DNA of 49,731 nucleotides from Candidatus Merdivivens pullistercoris (GTDB lineage Bacteria; Bacteroidota; Bacteroidia; Bacteroidales; UBA932): NCBI GenBank assembly GCA_017694935.1, contig JADIME010000016.1, positions 1 to 49,731 of the forward strand, read 5' to 3'. Shown piece by piece: positions 24,624 to 33,872 of this stretch (position 1 is its first letter; each line of letters starts with the position of its first letter). The notes under the pieces were generated by a model. It saw only the letters and a program-made list of their open reading frames with translations, ran no database searches and was not told where the DNA came from. The position numbers and the translations under genes were made by a program.

Positions 24624-27431
24624 ATGGGAATGAATTTTAAGTGCTTGTATTTCGCGTATATGTTGGTTGTATCCCTTGCAATGTCCCTGCAAGACGGGTA
24701 TTGTGCGATTGCGGATACCTCGCACACGAAACTTGACGTAATCGTGAAAAATACGAAGACCGGAACACCGTTGTCATTCCCGAACTGTTTCCTAAAAAAC
24801 ATCCGGACCGGAAAAGTATATGCGTGCGGAGGAGATGACAATGGCGTATGCAGATTCCGTGACGTATCGGTAGGAAAATATAGGATCTCCGTACTGTATT
24901 TCGGAGACGAGTTTGATTGCGGAGTGTCCTATATTAAAGAAGGTATGGAGGAGTTGATCGTGCATGTAAACATTTCTCCGATGCTCATAGGTGAAGTTAC
25001 TGTGACTGCTACGCAGCCTAAGGGTAATGTGACAAAATCGGTGATAGGGAGGGATGCCATAGAACACATACAGCCTTCAAGCATTGCGGACGTGCTTGAG
25101 CTTATACCCGGCGGTATGGCAAGCGACCCTGTGTTTTCTTCCGCACAGACAATCCGTCTTCGTGAGGCAAGTCCTATAGGGGAGTACAACACTTCTTCAT
25201 TGGGCACACAGTTTACAGTCGACGGGGTTCCTGTCAGCACCAATGCCAATCTTCAGGCGACTCCGGCATACAGCAGCCTCGGGTCTTCTTTCCTTAATTC
25301 CGGAGTAGACATGAGATCAATCTCCACGGACGACATAGAGTCCATAGAGATTGTGAGGGGCATAGCTTCAGCGGAATACGGGGATCTGACCAGCGGGATG
25401 GTAAATATCAGGAGGAAACAGGGAGGGCGGACACTCGAGGGGCGCTTCAAGTCGGATATGAAGAGCAAACTTTTCTATGTGGGCAAGGGCTTTGAGTCGG
25501 GACAGGCCGGCGAGCCGTTGAAAATAAATGCCGGCGTGGGTTATCTGGATGCCAAGGCCGACCCTCGGAACATAAGGCAAAGTTATAAGAGACTGACCGG
25601 ATCTCTGAGGTTGAACCGCAGCTGGAACGGGAACGAAGATTATATTTTCAGTGCAGGAGGAAGTTTCGACTATACCGGATCTTTCGATGACGAGAAATCG
25701 GATCAGGATCTTGATTTCGGTGATATGGGGCCAGTCGAAAAATACAAGTCTTCATACAACAGGTTTTCGGCAGTGGCTGATTTCAATATGTCGTCGAGAA
25801 AAGACGGCTTTTTCCGCAGATTTAACCTGCAGGCCGCCCTGTCGGCGGACATGGATGTGATAGACCGGTGGAAATATGTGGTTCTTGGGACGGAAACCCC
25901 TCTTTCTACGGCAAGGGAGGAAGGAGAGTACAATGTAGGTGCCCTTCCTGCAAGATATGAAGCGACCATGTCGGTAGAGGGCATCCCTTTCAATGCATTT
26001 GTGAAGGCGACATCCCATTTTGCGTTCGGTTCTCATTCTTTCCGCAATAATATGAAGACAGGAGTCGAATGGAATATGGACAAGAACTTCGGAAGGGGAG
26101 TGATTTTCGATGTGGAAAGACCGTTCTCCCCTGACATGAATGTGCGTCCGAGGGCTTTCAACTCCATTCCGGCCCTGCATAGGCTGTCGGTTTTCGCGGA
26201 AGACAATATTAAAGCCGTTTTTGGACAGGGATTTATGCTTGAGGCGATGGTGGGACTGCGAGCCTCCGCTTTGCTTAATATAGGAAACAAGTATTCACTG
26301 CAGGGGAAAATCAATGTTGACCCCAGACTGAATTTCACCCTCGTTTTTCCGTCATTCGGCTGTCTTGGGGACGATTTCGGGATTTCCCTGTCCGCCGGAG
26401 CCGGACTGCACACAAAATACCCTACCATGGACTATCTGTTCCCCGAAACGATTTATTACGATATAACCCAGATGAACTACTGGCCGGCGGACAAGGACAA
26501 AAGGCTTGTGAACCTGCGCGTTTTCAGGATAGACCCCGTGAATTTCGATTTGGCAGCCGCCAAAAATTTCAAATGGGAAATCCGGGCCGATTTCGCATGG
26601 AAGGACAATACGATGTCAGTTACATATTTCAGGGAGGATATGAAGTCCGGTTTCAGGTATCAGGGACGTCTCGTGACATTCGTTACCAAAGACTATGACG
26701 AGCAGTCCGTAGACTCGGGGTCTCTGGACGGCCCGCCGGACTTGTCTTCCGTGCCTTATGTCCTTGATACATTGCTGACCACTTACAGTGTGCCGGCAAA
26801 CGGAAGCCGTACATTGAAGGAGGGCGTGGAGTTCAGTTTCACATCAGCCCGCATCCGTCCCATAATGACAAGGATAACGGTAAACGGGGCGTGGTTCCGT
26901 ACCATATACCGTAACAGCCTTCCGGATTTTTACCAGCCTCTTTCGAACATAGGAGGGGAAGCCTACCCGTATATAGGATATTATTCCGAGACAGAGGGTT
27001 ACCTGCGGGAGTCGTTCAATACCAATTTCACTTTCGACACCCAGATTCCGAGACTCGGGCTCATATTTACAGCCTCTTTCCAGTGCATGTGGTTTGTGGG
27101 AAGCCAGTCATTGTATGTCAATCCTTATCCGGATTACTACATAGACAACAAGGCTCAATGGCACGAATTCACTCAGGAATCGGCATCCGACGGGTTGCTC
27201 GCCCAGATGATAAGGAACAGGGACGAGTCTGTGTATCGTTACAATACGATCCCGTTTTGCATGAATATAAATTTAAAGGTGACGAAAACCCTGTTCCGGG
27301 ACAAGTTGTCGCTTTCGGTTTTTGTGAATAAAATCCTTGATTACACCCCTGCCTACTATTCTTCAATGGGAATACTGGTACGCAGGAGCGTGCAACCTTA
27401 TTTCGGAATGGAACTTAATGTGAAGATATGA
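24624..27431 (+). CDS. TonB-dependent outer-membrane receptor
   Basis: A 935-residue receptor that imports an unknown ligand using proton-motive force through TonB. It has a signal peptide (about 1-29, YCAIAD), a carboxypeptidase-regulatory-like domain (about 35-115), then a plug domain with DAIEHIQPSSIADVLELIPGG, FTVDGVPVS and IESIEIVRGIASAEYGDLTSGMVNIRRK. A long beta-barrel follows, ending in an aromatic-rich strand. No SusD gene follows, so it is not a classic glycan-uptake pair. It heads a four-gene operon. ATG 24630 is an alternative start. Confidence 0.93.
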   Translation: MGMNFKCLYFAYMLVVSLAMSLQDGYCAIADTSHTKLDVIVKNTKTGTPLSFPNCFLKNIRTGKVYACGGDDNGVCRFRDVSVGKYRISVLYFGDEFDCGVSYIKEGMEELIVHVNISPMLIGEVTVTATQPKGNVTKSVIGRDAIEHIQPSSIADVLELIPGGMASDPVFSSAQTIRLREASPIGEYNTSSLGTQFTVDGVPVSTNANLQATPAYSSLGSSFLNSGVDMRSISTDDIESIEIVRGIASAEYGDLTSGMVNIRRKQGGRTLEGRFKSDMKSKLFYVGKGFESGQAGEPLKINAGVGYLDAKADPRNIRQSYKRLTGSLRLNRSWNGNEDYIFSAGGSFDYTGSFDDEKSDQDLDFGDMGPVEKYKSSYNRFSAVADFNMSSRKDGFFRRFNLQAALSADMDVIDRWKYVVLGTETPLSTAREEGEYNVGALPARYEATMSVEGIPFNAFVKATSHFAFGSHSFRNNMKTGVEWNMDKNFGRGVIFDVERPFSPDMNVRPRAFNSIPALHRLSVFAEDNIKAVFGQGFMLEAMVGLRASALLNIGNKYSLQGKINVDPRLNFTLVFPSFGCLGDDFGISLSAGAGLHTKYPTMDYLFPETIYYDITQMNYWPADKDKRLVNLRVFRIDPVNFDLAAAKNFKWEIRADFAWKDNTMSVTYFREDMKSGFRYQGRLVTFVTKDYDEQSVDSGSLDGPPDLSSVPYVLDTLLTTYSVPANGSRTLKEGVEFSFTSARIRPIMTRITVNGAWFRTIYRNSLPDFYQPLSNIGGEAYPYIGYYSETEGYLRESFNTNFTFDTQIPRLGLIFTASFQCMWFVGSQSLYVNPYPDYYIDNKAQWHEFTQESASDGLLAQMIRNRDESVYRYNTIPFCMNINLKVTKTLFRDKLSLSVFVNKILDYTPAYYSSMGILVRRSVQPYFGMELNVKI

Positions 27432-27844
27432 AAAATACCGGACTGTCCAGATTGTTAAAGACAATGTATGCCGTCTTATGTATGGCGGCGGCAAGTTCCT
27501 GTGCCGGCTTTGATGAAGAAGGGCTTTTTTCTCAGGTACGTATCGTTTTAGAGTTCCCGGACGGGAGAAACGCGGTATTGGTTACGGTGGAAGGGGACGA
27601 GGATGTTTCGTTTTTCCGCAATATAAATACCCGGCGTAACTATGACTATCCGCTGTTTGTGAACGGAACGGGAAGGATGACGGTGCAGAAGGGCGTATAT
27701 GTGTTCGGGTTCGATGCCGTTGCGGATTTCGGGGACGGTACTCTGAGAAGAGTCAGAAGCGCACAGCACAGACAGCCGTCCTCCTCTGTGGATTTGCTGG
27801 ACGGCGAGGAGGAGTTGGTCGTGAAACTTACTTGGTTGGATTGA
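27428..27844 (+). CDS. Small lipoprotein of the TonB-receptor operon
   Basis: A 138-residue protein with a lipoprotein signal (lipobox ending at Cys25 in AASSC). Its first codon overlaps the end of the receptor gene (ATGA). The mature part looks like a small beta-rich domain (RIVLEFPDGRNAVLVTVEGDEDV, then GVYVFGFDAVADFGDG). I do not recognise a named family. Its place between the receptor and the DUF6850 barrel suggests a surface or periplasmic accessory of the same system. Confidence 0.78.
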   Translation: MKNTGLSRLLKTMYAVLCMAAASSCAGFDEEGLFSQVRIVLEFPDGRNAVLVTVEGDEDVSFFRNINTRRNYDYPLFVNGTGRMTVQKGVYVFGFDAVADFGDGTLRRVRSAQHRQPSSSVDLLDGEEELVVKLTWLD

Positions 27845-27845
27845 T

Positions 27846-29390
27846 ATGGCATTCATGAAGTTGAATATTGCCTCAGGCGTTTTGGCCGTGCTGTATGTTC
27901 TGTCGCATCCGATGCCGCTGACGGCTCAGACAAGTTCTGACACAGTGGATGTGAACGGGCGTACTTACGGGCTTTCGAGCGCATTGTATGGGGTCGGAAA
28001 AGAGATCTATGACAATTCCCCGGCAGCGAACCTGTATCGTCAGGATTTGTCTTTCACGGAAATATCCGCTTCTTACTCTCTTCGGGACGAGTCGGCTGCG
28101 TTGATTGTACAGGAAGGCGACCGTTTCGATGCCGGCAATTTCAATGCGGATTCATATATCAGGTTGAATGACAAATCTTCCGCATTTGCCAATGTTGAAT
28201 ATGTGAACGGGATGAAAAGAAACGTTTTGTGGAATTCGAGCTCGGACTTCCTTCTGCTGTACCCGTATGTAACCGCTGACACTGTCGGCGGAAACCTTTC
28301 TCATGAAAAATACATGTTTTCCGGTGGGTATTCCAGAAAGGACGGGCGTTTCAGCTACGGAGTGCAGGCTTCTTACCGTGCATTGCATGAATACCGCAGG
28401 GTGGATCCGAGACCGCGCAATATCACATCGGATTTCAATGCCTCCATTTCCGCCGGCTATTCGGCGGGCGGGAGTCTTGTGTATGTGACTGTGGCGGGGC
28501 GCATTTACAGGCAGATTTCAGATGTGGGATTCTATAATCCTACAGGGGCCAATACATCTGAGATACCGATGACAGGGCTGGGAACGTATTTCGAGCGTTT
28601 CACGGGTACAGGAGCCTACCTCGGTACATATCATAAGGGGGGAGGGTATTCCTTCCGCGCCGGTATGGTTCCGAAAGCCAGACGTGGCTGGATGGCCGAA
28701 GTCGGTTTCCGTTCGTTTACGGTACGAAGGCTGCTCAGCAATCAGAACGATGTACCGATAACTTCCTTGAATATTATGGATTTATCCGGATATGTCGGTT
28801 ATCGGGGCGACAAATGGGGAATTGCTTTTTCAGGAAAACATGAGCGGCGCACCGGAACGGAAATGATCATCGACAATGGCGCTTCGAATATCTATAATGT
28901 TCTTGGAGCTTCGCTGATGTACCTTAACGGGATATGGGACACGGCAGTATCGGCTTTCTTTGATTTTGAAATGGAAAAGACTTTATGGACATTGACCCCG
29001 GTGGTCGGCTGGCTTTCTTCTTCCGCCGGATACTTGTTCCCTGAAAGAAGCATGACGTATTCCCGTATATATGTACGACTTCCATTCATGGCGGTGTTCG
29101 GGAAGTCCCCGTGGCTTTTGGCCGTCCGTGCAGGGGCCTCTGTTGCCGTGAATATAGGAGGCGGTCTCGACATATCTTCCCAAGAGGAGGAAGAGGCAAT
29201 GTCGGAAATGATAAGGTACGGGTTTTCCAATCTCAGCGCGTCTTCATCCGGGGGCGATTGTTCGTTGCGCGCCCAAAGGAGCCTTAACAGGACTATGGCC
29301 GTTTATATGGAGGGGGGATGCCGGTATGCATACTTCACTTCAGGAATCAATATGTGGATGGCAGAGATGAAATTAGGTATATGCTTTTGA
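27846..29390 (+). CDS. DUF6850-type outer-membrane beta-barrel protein
   Basis: A 514-residue protein with a signal peptide (cut likely after TAQ at about 28) and a regular alternation of strands with turns, ending in an aromatic strand (MWMAEMKLGICF), as expected for an outer-membrane barrel. From memory the pattern fits DUF6850, which recurs in Bacteroidetes next to a TonB receptor and a DUF4876 protein, as here. It follows the small lipoprotein after one base. The function is not known; it may form a second barrel that works with the receptor. Confidence 0.8.
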   Translation: MAFMKLNIASGVLAVLYVLSHPMPLTAQTSSDTVDVNGRTYGLSSALYGVGKEIYDNSPAANLYRQDLSFTEISASYSLRDESAALIVQEGDRFDAGNFNADSYIRLNDKSSAFANVEYVNGMKRNVLWNSSSDFLLLYPYVTADTVGGNLSHEKYMFSGGYSRKDGRFSYGVQASYRALHEYRRVDPRPRNITSDFNASISAGYSAGGSLVYVTVAGRIYRQISDVGFYNPTGANTSEIPMTGLGTYFERFTGTGAYLGTYHKGGGYSFRAGMVPKARRGWMAEVGFRSFTVRRLLSNQNDVPITSLNIMDLSGYVGYRGDKWGIAFSGKHERRTGTEMIIDNGASNIYNVLGASLMYLNGIWDTAVSAFFDFEMEKTLWTLTPVVGWLSSSAGYLFPERSMTYSRIYVRLPFMAVFGKSPWLLAVRAGASVAVNIGGGLDISSQEEEEAMSEMIRYGFSNLSASSSGGDCSLRAQRSLNRTMAVYMEGGCRYAYFTSGINMWMAEMKLGICF

Positions 29391-29422
29391 TAAGATACTA
29401 TTAATTAATGTTTTAAATAATC

Positions 29423-30874
29423 ATGAAAAAATTTCTTTTGTTTTCTTTGACGGCGCTTTTTGCGTTTTCATGCACGAGGGAGGCGGTAAAACCTACCGTT
29501 GAGATTGACCCTGAAACTCTCACTTTCACATCCGTCGGCGGTACGATGGCAGTAAGTGTCACTGCTTCCGATGATTGGACTGTGGAAACCGATGGTGGGG
29601 ACTGGTATTCTGTGTCACCGATGTCCGGAAACGGCAATTCGGAAATTACGGTGACGGTTTCCGGATATACAGATGCCATTGACCGTACTGCGACAGTGAG
29701 GATAATAGCCGAGAATACGGCAGGGACGGCTACTGCCACGCTTACACTCATACAACAAAGGATGACTCCTCCAGGGCAGCCTGAAACCGAGTCCCTTAAA
29801 GTGAGGGCGCGCGGTGGCGAGATCATTGTGGCTGCCCCTCAAGGGTATCCGTACAGCATAAATGTACCTTCCGATATAACATGGATTGCGTCCGGAAATC
29901 AGGATGAGGACGGTTTCACCCTTGTGTTCGGGGAAAATACCTCTGGTCAAGATCGCACGGCGGTTTTGGAGGTCGTAAACAGCGAAGGTGAGCTTCTTAT
30001 GTCCGTGGATGTGCTTCAGAGTTGGAGCAACCTCTTCCCCGGAGAATTTGTAATAGAAGAGATTTTCTTTACCGGCAACCTTTTGGAAGGCAGTACGAGT
30101 ACGAATTCCGGTGAACAATACATAAAAATCGCGAATAATACGGATGAAGTGCTTTATGCTGACGGAATCATGGTCATGGAGGCTAAGATCAATTCGTCCA
30201 CGAACAACACGTACAATCCGGACATACGTTCCGAATACTGCGGTGTACAGGCAATATATGTTGTCCCGGGGAGTGGGACGGATGTTCCTGTCCAACCTCG
30301 CGGGTCAATACTGATAGCCAACAATGCCCAGAACTTCAAGGCTGACAATCCTGGTTCTTTTGACCTTACGATAGCGGATTTTGAGTGGTATGACGAGTCT
30401 GCTTCAAGCGCGAACCTCGATATAGACAACCCTGATGTGCCCAATATGGACAAATGGTTCTGCTATTCCATGTCCTACTGGACTATGCACAACAGGGGCT
30501 TCTGCGGTTATTGCATAGCCTTGCCTCCTTCCGGTATGGATATGGAGACATATCTTGCAGATTACAGATGGGAAGGCACATATATTATGCACACTCAGGC
30601 GGGAGACTTTGAAATGGATATCACCAATGCTTATCTGGTGCCAAATTCATGGGTATTGGACGCTGTGAATCTCAGCGTGGAAGAGGTGTTCTACATGTTG
30701 TCGTTCGATACTTCTCTCGATGCGGGGTATGCGCATTGCGGAACAACGGACTTTGATCCGGAGCGTTACGGGAAAAGCGTGAGAAGAAAGACGGACACCG
30801 ACGGGTATTTCGTGGATACGAACAACTCGGCATCCGACTTTATTTCCGACGCTGTCCCTTCGCTTGCCGAATAA
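29423..30874 (+). CDS. BACON-DUF4876 surface lipoprotein
   Basis: A 483-residue protein with a lipoprotein signal (FAFSC at about 17). Two BACON-type domains follow: one at about 26-110 (DDWTV, WYSVSPMSGNG, ATLTLIQQR) and one at about 122-200 (ITWIAS, MSVDVLQS). The rest is DUF4876: FVIEEIFFTGNLLEGSTSTN, YIKIANNTDEVLYADGI, YVVPGSGTDVPVQP, FDLTIADFEWYD, VPNMDKWFCYS and RYGKSVRRK. The aromatic, asparagine-rich strings look like a surface-binding protein. It is the last gene of the receptor operon and the natural candidate for the surface ligand binder that stands in for SusD. The ligand is unknown. Confidence 0.88.
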   Translation: MKKFLLFSLTALFAFSCTREAVKPTVEIDPETLTFTSVGGTMAVSVTASDDWTVETDGGDWYSVSPMSGNGNSEITVTVSGYTDAIDRTATVRIIAENTAGTATATLTLIQQRMTPPGQPETESLKVRARGGEIIVAAPQGYPYSINVPSDITWIASGNQDEDGFTLVFGENTSGQDRTAVLEVVNSEGELLMSVDVLQSWSNLFPGEFVIEEIFFTGNLLEGSTSTNSGEQYIKIANNTDEVLYADGIMVMEAKINSSTNNTYNPDIRSEYCGVQAIYVVPGSGTDVPVQPRGSILIANNAQNFKADNPGSFDLTIADFEWYDESASSANLDIDNPDVPNMDKWFCYSMSYWTMHNRGFCGYCIALPPSGMDMETYLADYRWEGTYIMHTQAGDFEMDITNAYLVPNSWVLDAVNLSVEEVFYMLSFDTSLDAGYAHCGTTDFDPERYGKSVRRKTDTDGYFVDTNNSASDFISDAVPSLAE

Positions 30875-30907
30875 TGATATGGCATAACGATGTTTTGGAC
30901 AAATCAG

Positions 30908-31103
30908 GCGCACGCCCCGACTTAATCTTGAAGTGTTGTTATGTGTTAATCCACATACGGTTAATGGTAAATTGAATAATTATCTCTGTGGATTCAAGGG
31001 CATTTCAAACCCCTCTGAATCCACTCTGATTTTTTGTTGTGAATTTCTATCATCTTGGTATTCAGAATATTGTAATATCAGGGGTTAAGTCGGGGTGTGC
31101 GTC
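30908..31103. repeat. Widely spaced 18-base inverted repeat enclosing a terminator
   Basis: GCGCACGCCCCGACTTAA (30908-30925) and TTAAGTCGGGGTGTGCG (31085-31101) are inverted copies with one or two differences, bounding 196 bases of non-coding DNA. The layout is like a short transposon or MITE with terminal repeats, but no target duplication is obvious. It may be the relic of a lost element. Confidence 0.5.
30988..31035 (+). terminator. Terminator of the TonB-receptor/DUF4876 operon
   Basis: GTGGATTCAAGGG (30988-31000) pairs with CCCT and TGAATCCAC (31011-31024) with one unpaired base, followed within 6 bases by TTTTTT (31030-31035). This is a strong rho-independent terminator about 110 bases past the stop codon. 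Confidence 0.75.
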
Positions 31104-31199
31104 GCAGTCAAGCAATGTTAGCCCGGCACGTCCTTCCCGGCTTTTGCGAGGCCATCCATGCCGTCTGCGGCTTCTGCGATATTTGCCTGCGGCAGAAAT

Positions 31200-31234
31200 A
31201 CGGTTCACGTCTCGGCTATGCGAACCGTCTTTTT
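31200..31234 (+). terminator. Second hairpin with T-run before gyrA
   Basis: ACGGTTC (31200-31206) pairs with GAACCGT (31222-31228) and is followed by CTTTTTG. No gene lies just upstream. It may end an unannotated small RNA or insulate gyrA. Confidence 0.45.
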
Positions 31235-31253
31235 GAATGTCTTTTTAAGTGTG

Positions 31254-31275
31254 TTGGCCGCTAGTTGGCCGCTAG
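31254..31275. repeat. Perfect tandem 11-mer
   Basis: TTGGCCGCTAG occurs twice head to tail just upstream of the gyrA promoter. Each unit carries the palindrome GGCC. It could be a slippage product or a pair of binding sites. Confidence 0.6.
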
Positions 31276-31285
31276 TAAAATCCGA

Positions 31286-31317
31286 TTTGTCTGTTTGAAA
31301 AAAAACAGTTATTTTTG
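31286..31317 (+). promoter_or_regulatory. Promoter of gyrA
   Basis: TTTG (31286-31289), 20 bases, then TATTTTTG (31310-31317): a full Bacteroidetes consensus. It gives a leader of about 30 bases before ATG 31354. Confidence 0.7.
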
Positions 31318-31353
31318 GCGGTTATTTTGTGTTTTGATTTTTAAATAGGTGTT

Positions 31354-33858
31354 ATGGATATAGAGCAAGATCAGGCAACAGGCCGGATAGAGACGGTGAA
31401 CATAGACAAGCAGATGAAAAGCGCGTACATCGACTATTCGATGTCTGTCATTGTCTCTCGTGCGCTTCCGGATGTCAGGGATGGCTTGAAGCCTGTACAC
31501 AGGAGAGTGCTTTTCGGCATGTCCGAATTGGGGCTTACCTATGACAAGCCGACGAAGAAATCGGCGCGTATCGTGGGTGAGGTGCTCGGTAAATACCATC
31601 CTCACGGGGATACGAGCGTGTACGATACGATGGTGCGTATGGCGCAGGACTGGTCGTTAAGATACAAGCTGGTTTACGGTCAGGGGAACTTCGGTTCAAT
31701 CGACGGTGATTCCCCGGCGGCGATGCGTTATACCGAAGCCAAGCTGCAGCGCATAGCCGAGGAAGTGCTTGCGGACCTGGATAAGAATACTGTCGATTTC
31801 CAGAAAAACTTCGATGAATCCCTGGATGAGCCGAAGGTGCTTCCGGCAAAGGTCCCGTTGCTGTTGCTTAACGGTTCTTCCGGAATCGCGGTAGGCATGG
31901 CCACGAACATGGCCCCGCACAACCTTACCGAGGTGTGCAATGCGATAGAGGCTTATATCGACGACCCGGACATAACCGTAGAAGGGCTGATGAAACATAT
32001 AAGCGGTCCGGATTTCCCGACGGGAGGTATCATTCAGGGACTGCAGGGCATAAAGGACGCTTTCGAAACCGGGCGCGGGCGCATAGTGATCAGGTCAAGG
32101 ACTGAAATAGAGACTGACGAACATGGCCGCGAGCAGATTATCGTTACCGAGATACCTTACATGGTAAACAAGCGCGAGCTTATCGAAAAGATAGCCGAAT
32201 TGGTGGAAACGAAGAAAATCGAAGGCATCACATACGTGAATGACGAGAGCAACAGGCACGGCATGCGCATACTGATCAGGCTCAAGCAGGGTACCGTGGC
32301 GAATGTCGTATTGAACACGCTGTTCAAATACACCCAGCTGCAATCAAGTTTTTCCGTTAATAACGTAGTGCTTGTGGACGGTCGTCCGAGACTGTTGAAT
32401 CTGAAGCAGCTGATCAAATATTACGTGCGTCACAGGCATGATGTGATAGTGCGCAGGACACAGTTCGAACTGGACAAGGCGCAGAAACGCGCCCATATAC
32501 TGGAGGGCCTGCTGAAGGCGTTGGATTTCATCGACGAGATCATAGCCATGATAAGGGCTTCGCGCACTGTCGAAGACGCCAAGTCCGCCATTATGGAGCG
32601 GTTCGGCTTTACCGATGTGCAGGCGGCCGCCATTGTCGCAATGAGACTGGCACAGCTGGTCGGACTGGAAAGGGCGAAACTGCAGGCAGAGTATGATGAA
32701 TTGATGAAACTGATCAACCGTCTTCAGGAAATACTTGCAAGTTATGACCTTCAGATGGGCGTGATAAAGGAGGAACTCGAATATCTCAAGGAGAGATACG
32801 GAGATGAACGCAGAACCATGATCGAGCCGTCCGCGGATGAGTTCAATCCTGAAGATTTTTATCCAAACGAGGACGTGGTGATAACCATATCGCACCTCGG
32901 TTACATAAAGCGGACACCTCTTACGGAGTACAGGCTCCAGAACAGAGGCGGGGTGGGAGCCAAGGGTACCACTACGCGCGATGAAGACTTCATAGAGCAT
33001 ATCTATGTCGCCAACATGCATAGTACCATGCTGTTCTTTACTGCCAAGGGACGATGTTTCTGGCTTAAGGTCTATGATATTCCGGAGGGGACCAAATCTT
33101 CGAAAGGCAGGGCCTTGCAGAATGTCATAAACATCGAGCCTGATGACAAGATTTGTGCGTACATCAATGTGAAAAGCCTCAAGGACGAGGATTATATAAA
33201 CAACAATTATATCATACTCGGCACCAAGAGGGGTACGATAAAGAAGACTTCCCTTGAAGCCTATTCAAGGCCTCGTGCGAACGGAATAAATGCTATAACC
33301 ATCCGCGAAGGGGATGAACTTCACGGTGCGGTGCTTACCAACGGCAATTGCGAAATCCTGCTTGCCGGCAGGAAAGGGCGTTGTGTCCGCTTTGACGAGA
33401 AGGATGCAAGGGCCATAGGCCGTACCGGAGCCGGTGTCAGGGGCATATCCATAGATGATGATGACGAGGTAGTCGGTCTGGTAAGTGTTGATCCCCAGTC
33501 GGAGGACGCTTCGTCCAAAACCATATTGGTGGTAAGCGAGAACGGCTACGGGAAACGCTCGGCGCTGGAAGATTACCGCAAGACCAACAGGGGCGGCAAA
33601 GGAGTGAAGACTATCAATATCACCGAGAAGACAGGCGAGCTTATAGCTATGAAGGATGTTACCGACGATAACGATCTTATGATTATAAACCGTTCTGGAA
33701 TAACCATAAGGCTCGCAGTCTCGGGCATACGTGTCGCAGGCCGTTCCACCCAGGGGGTACGCCTGATCAATATAAAGGAGGGCGACGGGATAGCGGCTGT
33801 CTGCACTGTGGGCAAGCGTGACGAGGATGAAGAAAGCGATAATAATATTAACCAATAA
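31354..33858 (+). CDS. gyrA: DNA gyrase subunit A
   Basis: Breaks and rejoins DNA to bring in negative supercoils together with GyrB. The 834-residue protein has the catalytic Tyr126 in [10 protein letters not shown] and the quinolone-resistance region [17 protein letters not shown]. The position of E. coli Ser83 is Thr87, and that of Asp87 is Asp91. The C-terminal pinwheel begins after about 490; its box reads [11 protein letters not shown], an expanded form of the usual QRRGGKG and likely normal for this group. The tail is acidic ([12 protein letters not shown]). No gyrB is in the window. The TPR gene follows after 14 bases. Confidence 0.97.
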   Translation: MDIEQDQATGRIETVNIDKQMKSAYIDYSMSVIVSRALPDVRDGLKPVHRRVLFGMSELGLTYDKPTKKSARIVGEVLGKYHPHGDTSVYDTMVRMAQDWSLRYKLVYGQGNFGSIDGDSPAAMRYTEAKLQRIAEEVLADLDKNTVDFQKNFDESLDEPKVLPAKVPLLLLNGSSGIAVGMATNMAPHNLTEVCNAIEAYIDDPDITVEGLMKHISGPDFPTGGIIQGLQGIKDAFETGRGRIVIRSRTEIETDEHGREQIIVTEIPYMVNKRELIEKIAELVETKKIEGITYVNDESNRHGMRILIRLKQGTVANVVLNTLFKYTQLQSSFSVNNVVLVDGRPRLLNLKQLIKYYVRHRHDVIVRRTQFELDKAQKRAHILEGLLKALDFIDEIIAMIRASRTVEDAKSAIMERFGFTDVQAAAIVAMRLAQLVGLERAKLQAEYDELMKLINRLQEILASYDLQMGVIKEELEYLKERYGDERRTMIEPSADEFNPEDFYPNEDVVITISHLGYIKRTPLTEYRLQNRGGVGAKGTTTRDEDFIEHIYVANMHSTMLFFTAKGRCFWLKVYDIPEGTKSSKGRALQNVINIEPDDKICAYINVKSLKDEDYINNNYIILGTKRGTIKKTSLEAYSRPRANGINAITIREGDELHGAVLTNGNCEILLAGRKGRCVRFDEKDARAIGRTGAGVRGISIDDDDEVVGLVSVDPQSEDASSKTILVVSENGYGKRSALEDYRKTNRGGKGVKTINITEKTGELIAMKDVTDDNDLMIINRSGITIRLAVSGIRVAGRSTQGVRLINIKEGDGIAAVCTVGKRDEDEESDNNINQ

Positions 33859-33872
33859 AAAATGATATTTTC

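Larger units (their letters stand above)
30875..31353. other. Gene-free stretch between the DUF4876 operon and gyrA
   Basis: 479 bases with no convincing gene. It holds the terminator of the upstream operon, an outer 18-base inverted repeat, a second hairpin with a T-run, a perfect tandem 11-mer and the gyrA promoter. These parts are listed separately. A short ORF at 31039-31236 shows no sensible protein features. Confidence 0.7.

Noticed and set aside
31039-31236. 65-codon ORF upstream of gyrA
   Set aside because: It spans an inverted-repeat arm and a terminator-like hairpin and has no ribosome site or family match.
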